Assembly: GCA_022925895.1 (NCBI GenBank) | Contig: JAKSYS010000070.1 | Location: 81,047-145,046, forward strand | Direction of reading: 5' to 3' | Source of the DNA: Fragilaria crotonensis | Taxonomy: Eukaryota > Bacillariophyta > Fragilariophyceae > Fragilariales > Fragilariaceae | Length of the DNA: 64,000 nucleotides | In this document: in pieces, positions 1-9,166 of the stretch | How positions within the stretch are numbered: the first letter of the stretch is position 1 | How the letters are laid out: every line of letters starts with the position of its first letter | Program-made: the position numbers and the translations under genes | Notes under the pieces: model-generated | Database searches by the model: none | What the model saw: only the letters and a program-made list of their open reading frames with translations | Told to the model about the DNA's origin: nothing

Positions 1-3000
1 CACCACTCGAACCGCCACTCCTACCTTCAGTGCGAGTCACCCGAGACCAACGGCTGCTTATAGCACAAACAGAATGGAAGAAGTTACTATCGCAACGTAG
101 CATCCAACACAGGACGTACGATACACGTCAACGGATACTCTCAGCGGAAAATCAAAGGGACAACAATTATTGGGGCGATTCGCTCGGAGAAAAAGGCAAC
201 AACGTTACCAGAGTTTACTCTCTAAACGTTAATGGTTTGTCCATTGATAGGAGAGGAGGTAGATTCGGAGAGCTGTGTCAAGTTGCACAGGAAGTCCAAG
301 CGGATATAATATGTTGTCAAGAGCACAATCTGGATACTACAAAATCGAACGTTCGGAGTGTTTTATACGATACTGCGAGGCAACATTGGAGTCGCTCCCG
401 CATCATCTCTGCAACAACGCCAATTCCATTCGAGACAAATTATAAGCCAGGAGGAACGATGATGGTAGCTATAGGTGACATGACCGGGCGCATAATCGCG
501 CAAAGTCATGACAAGTGGGGTCGTTGGACAAGTCAAACATTTCGGGGAACAGGCAACACAAATCTTACCGTGATTTCAGCGTACCAAGTGGTATCTGATA
601 ATCCGCACACGGGATTAACAACCGCGACCGCGCAACAACAAAGCTTACTAACTCAATCAAACGATTCGTTGAGTCCTCGCAAAGCATTTAAACGCGATCT
701 TCGACAGTTTCTGCAGGAACGAATTTCCCAAGGGGAAGAGCTGATCCTCGTGGGCGATTTCAACGAAGTATTTGGTTCGGATATTGACGGTATGAGTCAG
801 ATAGCTGCTGAACTTCACCTTCTTAACATGATGCAGACTCGGCACCAACACAAGCCACCTGCAACTTATTCCAGGGGGAGAAAGTGCTTAGATTATGGAC
901 TTGCTACCCAAAGAGTTGCAAATGCGCTTCTCTCTTGCGGTTACGAAGCGTTTAACGAACGGTTTGCAACAGATCACCGGGCCTATTACTTCGATCTGGA
1001 TAATGACAAGCTATTTGGAAATATGACCCAAAAACTAGCACCCCACTCGCAAAGGACGTTAAAATCCAACAACATTGAGCAAGTGACGCAGTATATCAAG
1101 TTGAAATATGACTATTTGATGCAGAGGAACGCTCAACGTCGATCGGATCAATTGTCGTTGCCAGGCGACAGACATGCTTTCGCTGAACGTCTCGATTCAG
1201 ATGTTTTGAAAGCTAGCCTGGATGCGGAAAAGAACACTAAGCAGTTCAGAGAACCGGCGTGGTCAGTCGCGTTAAGTCAAGCTCGTTTACGAAAAGTCAT
1301 ATTGAAGAAATGGATGACTATGCATCGTACCGGATTAGACCACTCCCGAATCATAACGAAACATATAACATCCGGGAACCTAGATATACAGCTCCCGACT
1401 TCCATGCAACAATGCAAACAGAAACTCCGGGAAACGCAGGCCGAGATTGACAAACTGGTTGTGGACAGTTATCGCCAACGGGATCAAGAAAGAGATGAAC
1501 GTATCCAGGAACTCGATCGATCTATGCTTAAAGCTGACAAAAAACACGCCACATTGTTACGTCGATTAAAAAGGAACGAAAAAGTGAAGCGAGTAACCGA
1601 GAAAATAAAAGCAGCAAAAGAGAAAGGGCAACGACAGGGTGTAACCAGACTCGAGATTCCTCGACCACCGGCAACCGATCCAAAAACATGCACTGATTGG
1701 CAGACTATCGATATTCCTTCCGAGATTGTGGAAAATCTTCAACGTCGAAACCGGCAACATTTCGGACAAGCACATGGCACCCCGTTTACCGTGGATCCGC
1801 TAGCAGAAGACTTGGGTTTTTGTGGGGATTCACCAAATGCAGAACTAATACTCGACGGGAACTACCAACTGGACGGGCATCAGGAGTCGGTACGAATGCT
1901 GCTTCAACACCTAAAGCAAACGCACGAGATCGCTTCACTGCAAACATACCCTACCGTTTCCCTTGAAGAATTCCAAGGAAAACTCCGAGCATGGAGAGAA
2001 TCCACTACCACTTCACCATCGGGTATGCACTTAGGGCATTACAAAGCCTTGTTTGCAAAACACAAGTACTCCAATGTCCCCCCTTTAGACCCGTCTGCAA
2101 GGCTAGACGACGAGAAAACAGAGGAACACAAACGACAACTTGCTCTCAAAGCAGAATACGACTATATGCAACAATTCTTAGCAAATTTGCATTTATCGTT
2201 GCTTAATTATGCACTGGAAAGAGGATACTCGTTTCGTCGCTGGCAAAATATTGCTAATACAATTCTGTTCAAAGACCCCGGTAGCGTCAAGATTCATCGA
2301 ACCAGAGTCATCCATATATACGAGGCAGATTTCAATCTCATGTTAGGAATCAAGTGGAGGGTGGCGTTGTATCAATCCGAGGCATTGAACCAATTAAATG
2401 ACGGCCAATATGGTTCGCGACCACGACGAAACGCCGTGGATCCGGTCATGATAGAAGAATTGCAGTTTGAAATCTCTCGGCTGAGCAGACGAATGTTTCT
2501 TCAAACCAACTATGATGCTAGCGCGTGCTATGACCGTATCATACCCAATTTGGCAATGATCGCGAGTCGCAGATTCGGTGTGGCAAAATCCGCAACTCAA
2601 TCCAACGGAAACACTCTCCTCAATGCCAAATATCACGTTCGGACGGAGCTTGGATTGTCGGATTCTTCGTATTCGCATTCTCCCGAAATGCCGATTTATG
2701 GCACAGGCCAAGGGAGCGGTAACTCGCCAATGATATGGTGTTTCATGTCGAGTATATTGTATGATTGCTACGAATCGAAGGCAGCGACAGCTCAATACTG
2801 CAACCCAGATTGGTCAAATCCAAACAAGGTCTCGATGATCGGCTTTGTCGACGACAGTAACGGCCAAGTGAACTCGTTCTTTGAACCAGAAAACACCAAT
2901 ACTCTTCGCGCCATGGTTTATAAAGCGAAGCAAAATGCTATCGAATGGTCAACACTTTTACAAGCAACAGGCGGAGCGCTAGAGTTGTCCAAATGTTCAT

Positions 3001-6000
3001 ACCATGTGATGTATTGGAAATTTTCGGCTCAAGGAGCACCGGTTCTCTCGAACATTCAAACCGAGATACCACCACTGCAAATCATCGACCCTCTCACGGG
3101 CACGGTCCAAACCTTGGATTATCTTCCACCATCGGTTGCACATAAGACTCTCGGTCATTACAAAGAGCCTTGCGGATTACAGAAAACGCAATTCAGACAA
3201 CTCAAACACAAAAGCGATACAATTACTGAATTCCTCTGGTCGACTCACTTTACTCGCGAGGAAGCGTGGACATATTACCGCTCTTGTTACATACCCGCCG
3301 TGGCATACCCGTTGACATCCTCCTTCCTTTCCAATTCCCAATTGAGAGCTATCCAAACTAGGGCAATGGCAATCATCACTGCAAAATGCGGGTTCAATCG
3401 CAACACAAAATCCGAAGTGCTGTATGGACCGAGAGATCTGGGAGGAGCGGAGTTTCGTCACCTCACTGTCCAACAAGGTATCTCACAAACCACCTATTTC
3501 CTTCGCCATTGGAGGACACAAACATCAGTGGGTAAACTTCTCCAATGCACGATGGCATGGCTACATCTCTCTGTAGGAATGTCTTTCTCGGTTCTCGAAC
3601 GAGTAGAAGTCCCACTTCCCCACCTCGAATCGAAATGGATCAGAAGTCTTCGTACTTTTCTTGCGTCCATCTCAGCATCACTTCACCTTGACAACCCACG
3701 CGTCCCACAGCCGCAGCGCGAACAGGACAGGCATTTGATGGATATGATTCTTCAGGCGAATCGATTCTCCCCTTCGGAAATAAGAAGATTGAACTACTGC
3801 CGACTTTACCTTCAGGCAGTCACATTGTCCGACATAGCGAAACCAAACGGACTGGAGCTCGACCCATGTTTTCTGCGCGGTACATCCTCGCTGTATAGCA
3901 GCCGCACACGATGGCACACCATAAATCAAGATCGCCCGTCCGAGAAAGAGTGGAAGTTATGGCAATCCGCAAATCGAATCTGGAGCGACTCCCGAGGACA
4001 TCTTTTGCAACCTCTCGGAGCCTGGCTTCATCCTCTTTCAGATCATCGTTTCGAATTTTTCGCGTACAAGTATCGCCGTTCTATGTTCATTCGCACAGAG
4101 ACAGGATCGTACGCAGTCTTCAGACAAAATGGATCAAACCAGTATCGCCCATCAGCCACGTCAGGTCTTCGGAGATACGAACAGCTGCCTGAACGATCGC
4201 GACCAGTCGAAGTGGAAATGGGACCAAACGGAGTATGGTGCATAAAAGGCACTCCAGCAACCATCATCCAGATTCCCCACGTACCTCCTTCAGCGACAGC
4301 TACCTTCGATTTGTTTATTTCCACACTTGAACCATGGGAAACGGACCTATTGCGTCAAGTCTCCCTCACAGTGGACCCCTTTTCGCTTTGTCTCGACTTA
4401 ACTCACGGTTTTAGAGCCGTCAGCGACGGGTCTGTTACAAAGGAGCAATATGGATCCTACGGGTGGGTTTTAAGCTCGCGCACGAATGAACGAGTCGCAT
4501 TTGGGATGGGCCCGGCACGAGGACGACGACCGCACTCATATAGAGCTGAAGCATATGGGCTCCTGTCTTTCCTTCGATTCTTAATTCGTGTCAAAGAATT
4601 TACAGGGATGCAGGAACAGTGGAAAGGAATTTTGGCGACCGATAGTCAAAGCGTCCTGGATACCCTGCAGATCGGGGATATTGATCCTCAAGAAGAGGAG
4701 GAACCGGTGGACCTCGATGAAGGGACAGTTGTGCTCGATTGTTTACGCCCCGACTGGGACGTTCTAATCGAGATCCAATCCGCACTACAAGGACTACCAC
4801 ACGTCAAACTCCGACACGTCAAAGGGCACCAGGACAAGCAAAGGTCTTATCAAAACCTTGATCTTCTCGGTCAGCTGAACGTCGATGCCGACGCACAGGC
4901 AGGAATGTACAACCTGGAATATGGAGCTCGACGCCCGTTCGTACTCATGTCTCCCTTAGCCCGAGCGCACTTACTCCTCCCAGATGGAACAGTAACTGGC
5001 AAATATTCATCCGTCTTACTTCACGAGGCATCCGCTAAACCCCTACTCAATTACATCCGCGAAAAGAACGCATGGACTGAATCAACTCTTCAATCAATCA
5101 ATTGGGATGCGCACGCGACAGCGATAAACAGGACTTCAGTTCCTCATACTCATGTCGTCAAGCTTCTGCACGGCATTTTGCCCACCCATGCGCGAGCAAA
5201 TAAATTCGATGGAGGTACACGTCAATGCATCCTTTGTGGATCGAATAACGAGGATTATCTTCACATTCTCCGATGTGCACATACAACCCGAGTGGAGTGG
5301 CGCAATAAATTTCTGACAGGCATTCGAGATTTCTGTATCCGGTCCGATACTCACCCTCTGTTGTGCGGCTTGATGATGGACGGTCTTCGACAATGGTTAA
5401 ATTCGACGACCAAGGAGATTACCTTGTCACCGGAACAATACCATCCCACTCTGCGTAGTATTATATGTCAACAAAACAACATTGGTTGGAGTCAATTATT
5501 CTTGGGGAGATTTAGTACCGCCTGGAGCCAACATCAGCGTCGGTATTGCGAGAGTCAACAGGGCGCCGACGACAAGGACGGATGCAGTGCGGCATGGCAG
5601 GCAAATTTAATCTTATACGTTTGGGAAAGATGGTACACCCTCTGGAAGCAACGAAATCTGGAAGTTCATGGACATGATGAACGTACCAAAGCAGAAGCAT
5701 CCAAACGCGAAGTGCGCTCCCAATTAACCGAGATTTATCGTCATCGCTCCATGTATGAGGCGAACGTACAAAAACTACTGCACCGGGAGGTGGGAGACCA
5801 TGAACAGCATTCTCTGGGAGTTGTTAAGAATTGGTTATCGATCAACGCTCCCATCTTTAAGGAAAGTTACAGACGAGTCAAACAGCGCGCAACGAACGGT
5901 ATGAGGTCCATCCGTGAGTATTTCAACGCACAGTAGATCCAATACCCGGAATCACAGCGACGATAGCTACTGCACATCCCAGTGCAGTGCCTATCCGTGT

Positions 6001-6059
6001 GAGTCGACTGCTTTTCGTCTTGGGCAAAGCGGCAGCACGTAAATTAGATTTCTAGTTTT
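1..6059 (+). mobile_element. LINE-type non-LTR retrotransposon, 5'-truncated by window edge
   Basis: A single very long ORF with APE-type endonuclease, reverse transcriptase, RNase H and a CCHC knuckle occupies the first 5.9 kb, the plan of a non-LTR (LINE) element. The reading frame is open to the window edge, so the 5' end lies outside. After the stop at 5,934-5,936 comes about 120 bp of non-coding sequence with no obvious poly(A) tail or terminal repeat, so the 3' boundary given is approximate. No target-site duplication can be checked because the 5' end is missing. The ORF has no internal stop or frameshift, so the copy is probably young. Confidence 0.85.
3..5936 (+). CDS. LINE polyprotein: APE endonuclease, reverse transcriptase, RNase H
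   Basis: Copies element RNA into the genome by target-primed reverse transcription. Residues here are counted from the GTG at position 30, but the frame continues upstream without a stop to position 3 and no ATG start is seen, so this is a 3' partial CDS. Residues about 58-325 are an endonuclease/exonuclease/phosphatase fold, with GDFNE (D243, N245) and the closing D315-H316 pair. The reverse transcriptase follows, with FVDD at residues 939-942 as the catalytic Asp pair (F-x-DD rather than Y-x-DD). RNase H has D1466 (SDGS), E1507 (RAEAYG), D1538 (ATDSQS) and D1619/D1621. A C-terminal knuckle C1733-x2-C1736-x8-H1745-x3-C1749 resembles zf-RVT. Coiled-coil-like Lys/Glu/Arg-rich sequence lies near residues 480-560. 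An RNase H domain in a LINE suggests an I/Tad/L1-Tx1-like clade; the exact clade needs a tree. Confidence 0.9.
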   Translation, partial: PLEPPLLPSVRVTRDQRLLIAQTEWKKLLSQRSIQHRTYDTRQRILSAENQRDNNYWGDSLGEKGNNVTRVYSLNVNGLSIDRRGGRFGELCQVAQEVQADIICCQEHNLDTTKSNVRSVLYDTARQHWSRSRIISATTPIPFETNYKPGGTMMVAIGDMTGRIIAQSHDKWGRWTSQTFRGTGNTNLTVISAYQVVSDNPHTGLTTATAQQQSLLTQSNDSLSPRKAFKRDLRQFLQERISQGEELILVGDFNEVFGSDIDGMSQIAAELHLLNMMQTRHQHKPPATYSRGRKCLDYGLATQRVANALLSCGYEAFNERFATDHRAYYFDLDNDKLFGNMTQKLAPHSQRTLKSNNIEQVTQYIKLKYDYLMQRNAQRRSDQLSLPGDRHAFAERLDSDVLKASLDAEKNTKQFREPAWSVALSQARLRKVILKKWMTMHRTGLDHSRIITKHITSGNLDIQLPTSMQQCKQKLRETQAEIDKLVVDSYRQRDQERDERIQELDRSMLKADKKHATLLRRLKRNEKVKRVTEKIKAAKEKGQRQGVTRLEIPRPPATDPKTCTDWQTIDIPSEIVENLQRRNRQHFGQAHGTPFTVDPLAEDLGFCGDSPNAELILDGNYQLDGHQESVRMLLQHLKQTHEIASLQTYPTVSLEEFQGKLRAWRESTTTSPSGMHLGHYKALFAKHKYSNVPPLDPSARLDDEKTEEHKRQLALKAEYDYMQQFLANLHLSLLNYALERGYSFRRWQNIANTILFKDPGSVKIHRTRVIHIYEADFNLMLGIKWRVALYQSEALNQLNDGQYGSRPRRNAVDPVMIEELQFEISRLSRRMFLQTNYDASACYDRIIPNLAMIASRRFGVAKSATQSNGNTLLNAKYHVRTELGLSDSSYSHSPEMPIYGTGQGSGNSPMIWCFMSSILYDCYESKAATAQYCNPDWSNPNKVSMIGFVDDSNGQVNSFFEPENTNTLRAMVYKAKQNAIEWSTLLQATGGALELSKCSYHVMYWKFSAQGAPVLSNIQTEIPPLQIIDPLTGTVQTLDYLPPSVAHKTLGHYKEPCGLQKTQFRQLKHKSDTITEFLWSTHFTREEAWTYYRSCYIPAVAYPLTSSFLSNSQLRAIQTRAMAIITAKCGFNRNTKSEVLYGPRDLGGAEFRHLTVQQGISQTTYFLRHWRTQTSVGKLLQCTMAWLHLSVGMSFSVLERVEVPLPHLESKWIRSLRTFLASISASLHLDNPRVPQPQREQDRHLMDMILQANRFSPSEIRRLNYCRLYLQAVTLSDIAKPNGLELDPCFLRGTSSLYSSRTRWHTINQDRPSEKEWKLWQSANRIWSDSRGHLLQPLGAWLHPLSDHRFEFFAYKYRRSMFIRTETGSYAVFRQNGSNQYRPSATSGLRRYEQLPERSRPVEVEMGPNGVWCIKGTPATIIQIPHVPPSATATFDLFISTLEPWETDLLRQVSLTVDPFSLCLDLTHGFRAVSDGSVTKEQYGSYGWVLSSRTNERVAFGMGPARGRRPHSYRAEAYGLLSFLRFLIRVKEFTGMQEQWKGILATDSQSVLDTLQIGDIDPQEEEEPVDLDEGTVVLDCLRPDWDVLIEIQSALQGLPHVKLRHVKGHQDKQRSYQNLDLLGQLNVDADAQAGMYNLEYGARRPFVLMSPLARAHLLLPDGTVTGKYSSVLLHEASAKPLLNYIREKNAWTESTLQSINWDAHATAINRTSVPHTHVVKLLHGILPTHARANKFDGGTRQCILCGSNNEDYLHILRCAHTTRVEWRNKFLTGIRDFCIRSDTHPLLCGLMMDGLRQWLNSTTKEITLSPEQYHPTLRSIICQQNNIGWSQLFLGRFSTAWSQHQRRYCESQQGADDKDGCSAAWQANLILYVWERWYTLWKQRNLEVHGHDERTKAEASKREVRSQLTEIYRHRSMYEANVQKLLHREVGDHEQHSLGVVKNWLSINAPIFKESYRRVKQRATNGMRSIREYFNAQ

Positions 6060-7277
6060 TTATGAACAGCAATGGCTGAATGAAAATACTTTCCCTGAAG
6101 ATGAGATTATGTTAGACCATACTACTGTAATGATACTTCTACAAATGCCAAGAATAATATGTGGGTCATTATGGCAGCAGTAACATCTTGGCTGGAACCA
6201 GCACATTAATGATAGATGAGATGCTATTGAGCCTGCAATTGAGGGAGCAAATGAGGATGCTATCAATCCACCGACAGAAATAGCAAGGGTGTTGATCCCG
6301 ATGACCCTCCACCTCATCAATTGCTCTCACACCATGGCTGCCCAGCATGAGACCCTGAGGATGTTTCAAAACAATCTTGGCTAGCTAGTACCTTGAATCA
6401 GAGCCTTACCAACAAAGATGCCAAAATGATGCAACTAGCAAGAGGGACACAGACATTTTAGGTGCATTCAATCTAATGGGGGAATCCAGTGAAGAATTTG
6501 CAGATACAAGGTATCTTGGAAACAAGTAAAGCTGCCAGCCAACTGTGGTTCATTTTTTCTAACATGAATAAGCCACCCACAGATGTGCAGGGCATTGATG
6601 CATATCATGATGACTCTTCCTACTCCTCAGCAGCAAGTGCCAGTGCACTACATGATGTAATAAGAGAGTAGCAATGAGTTCAACAAGCATATGAATTGGC
6701 CATTATTAGGTAGGCAGTGCAATGATCCAGTACAGTACCACATGCACAGTACACAGTACGGACGTGGTCTGTCCGTCATCGGAGGTGGTAAATCCAGAAT
6801 AATGCCCATATCATACTACCGAGAGTGCCCATACTATTTTGCCCATAATATCGCGACTAGACTGTAGTCGCATGTCACATTTGCCATAGTACATACAGTA
6901 CTGGAGTACAGTACTCCGAGGAACTGGTCGCGCACCACCATCCACCACATACGGCACCATACACCATTCGCATTAGCGCAATACCCTGAGGTGCACGTAC
7001 CGTACTAGGTACTGTACCAGGTATACTAGCACCTTACACCCATATGTTCTGCGTACGGTCAACGTGGTTCAATTTATCATACTCGGTCTAAAAGTAACAG
7101 TACGGAGTACATGTACGGGAGTCTCTACTTCCTTGTTTGTCATATTCCGAATTCCGAATACTTGTACCGGAGTACTGGAGTACTCTACTGATACCAGCTG
7201 CATCTTACAGCACTGTGATCCATCAAGTTGTCCGCGATCTCAGGGTAATCACTCGTTTTCAGACGTCTGATTTCAAG
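5937..7277. other. Intergenic; decayed coding-like stretch and GTAC-rich repeats
   Basis: At 6,061-6,384 one plus-strand frame reads about 108 codons with only two internal stops before its terminating TAG and protein-like composition (starting YEQQWLNENT). Another open stretch lies at 6,489-6,671. I recognise neither; they look like relics of an old element or gene. From about 6,720 to 7,200 the DNA is dominated by GTAC-centred words (for example AGTACTGGAGTACAGTACT), the low-complexity intergenic style seen elsewhere in this window. It also holds the presumed promoter of the JmjC gene at 7,278. Confidence 0.4.
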
Positions 7278-9133
7278 ATGTCAATGCTTCGGTTGCTGGT
7301 CGCACTCCTTTGGACAACCGCTGCCGCCGGTTTCGCCACCCCCAGTGCCACCCGAAGATCATGTGTTCCCTTTTACGCCACAATCGATGATACAAAGGTC
7401 GCGAATACCGATGCGTTACTTGAATGCATGTCGACTTCACCGGACCCCCAAGAGTGGGCCGACATGTTCGGGTTCGGCGCATCCGAACGGGCATTCTATG
7501 CTCTTTTTGAAGGTATCAAGAAGAACATTCCCATCGGATTGAGAGGTAAACCTTTCGTGTTGCGAGGGGATCAAGTCCAGAAAGCCGTCGGCGCGTCCTT
7601 CGGTGGATTCTTTAACTATCAAGACCTCGAACAGGCAGTCAACGATGATTTTCTTGACGCGGGAAGAGGAACAACCGACAACAGAAAGGGTTGGAAGGTG
7701 AGTATTCTTGAGTTGCTTGGATCTTTGCACTTTATCCAGTGAACCAACACTTATTTCATTTACAAAAGATGGCCACTGTTTCCAATCCTCGAGGACAAAC
7801 CTTCGAAGAAGCTCGCCTTACTTTTCAGGATGTTCAAGCGGCTCTCGAGAAGGGCACGGTCATCTTCAACTCTGCCGGTGCGCACATTCCTAAATTAGCT
7901 GGTCCATCTTTGGCATGCACTGATGCAACTTCCCTTCCAAATGCCCTTAATGTGTATGTGACCTCACCTCAAAAGCGCACCTCGGCGCCGCCACACACTG
8001 ACAAACAAGACGTCGTGGTGGTGCAAACATCTGGGAAGAAGCACTGGAAGGTGTACTCCCCTCCTGACCCTTTTCAGAAGCCGGCAGCTGATATGTTTGC
8101 TCGAGGGAAAGGGGACGACAATTTACCCCTGTATGCGATAGAATCAGAATTCGGATGTGAACTACTCCTGGAGACTACGTTGAACGATGGAGATGTCTTG
8201 TTCATTCCAGCTGCATTCCCGCACACAACCGATACAGCCGATACCGGACTGGACGATACATCAATTCATCTCACATTTGGGCTCGACACGCATATCTGGG
8301 GCTTGGATTATGTGAGTGTCCGACGTTGGGCATTGAGGCGAGCTCAGGTGAGAGACACCAAGCTAGGACAGAATGACGAGAAAGACAATCACTATGTGGG
8401 CGCAGTGAACCAGCTTCCCAGAGAACTGCTCCTTAAAATAATGGATGCTCTACCCATGGGGTTCTTGGACGACACAGCAGGTGAAGCGGAAGTTGACCGC
8501 GTATGCGCGGAACTGGAGCGAATCGCAACGGCCGTGGACGATTCAACTGCATCGAAAGTGGGTAGTGACGTTTGGAAAGAAACCACGGAGAGAATTCAAC
8601 AACATGGAAAGGAATTGCTGGAGATTCACCGCGATATGTATTTGGCTGCTGTTGAAGAGGGCAGAAATCGAGAGGCCGAGAAGTTGATGACGGCTCATCT
8701 CCATGACGTCCACCGAAAGGGTCTCACTCCGGAGCAGATGCAGCGGTTGAGTGTCTTCAGAGTCAAGAGATTTTTCGACAAGATTGAGGTTAGCAGCAAG
8801 TCGTTATTTGATTGGTCATATGCAGGAAAGCCGTCTGATGCTGTTGATGCGGAGACGATTCTTCCTGACAACTGGGCTTTCACGTTACCGGTGAATGTTG
8901 GGGATGTTGTTGACGCAGACTTGGGAGGTGCCTACTTCCCTGCGACGGTGACTCGCGCATCTGGCAACACGTTCGATGTGCTATTTTTTGATGGCGACAG
9001 GGATGAAGGACTGGATCGCAGCCAGATCAAGCTTCTCAAACCGCCATCTGTGCAGGTCGATGTCGATACCTCCGCCATGACGCCAAAGCAGTTGAAAAGA
9101 TGGAGAAAGGAACAGGAGAAGAATAACAAGTAG
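7278..9133 (+). CDS. JmjC/cupin-type Fe(II)/2OG oxygenase with Tudor-like C-terminus, probably plastid-targeted
   Basis: Two exons: 7,278-7,697 (140 codons) and 7,769-9,133, separated by a 71-bp GT-AG intron in phase 0, giving 594 aa. The fold resembles JmjC/cupin-4 hydroxylases such as NO66/MINA53. The iron triad is visible as H216-x-D218 (PPHTDKQD) and a distal H292 (AAFPHTTD). Residues about 515-564 (VGDVVDADLGGAYFPATV onward) look like a Tudor/agenet barrel. The N-terminus is a hydrophobic signal peptide ending AAAG, then FATPSATRR. A Phe at +1 followed by a Ser/Thr/Arg-rich stretch is the diatom bipartite plastid signature. The start is the first in-frame ATG before that signal. Likely role: protein hydroxylase or demethylase; the substrate is unknown. 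A plastid location for a JmjC protein is unusual and is inferred only from the presequence. Confidence 0.8.
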
Positions 9134-9166
9134 GACGTAGGACTGCAAAAGCCATCATTCTCTGAA

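Noticed and set aside
2394-2795. Long minus-strand frame inside the LINE ORF
   Set aside because: Lies wholly opposite the reverse transcriptase core, has no recognisable motif, and is explained as a shadow of the plus-strand coding sequence.
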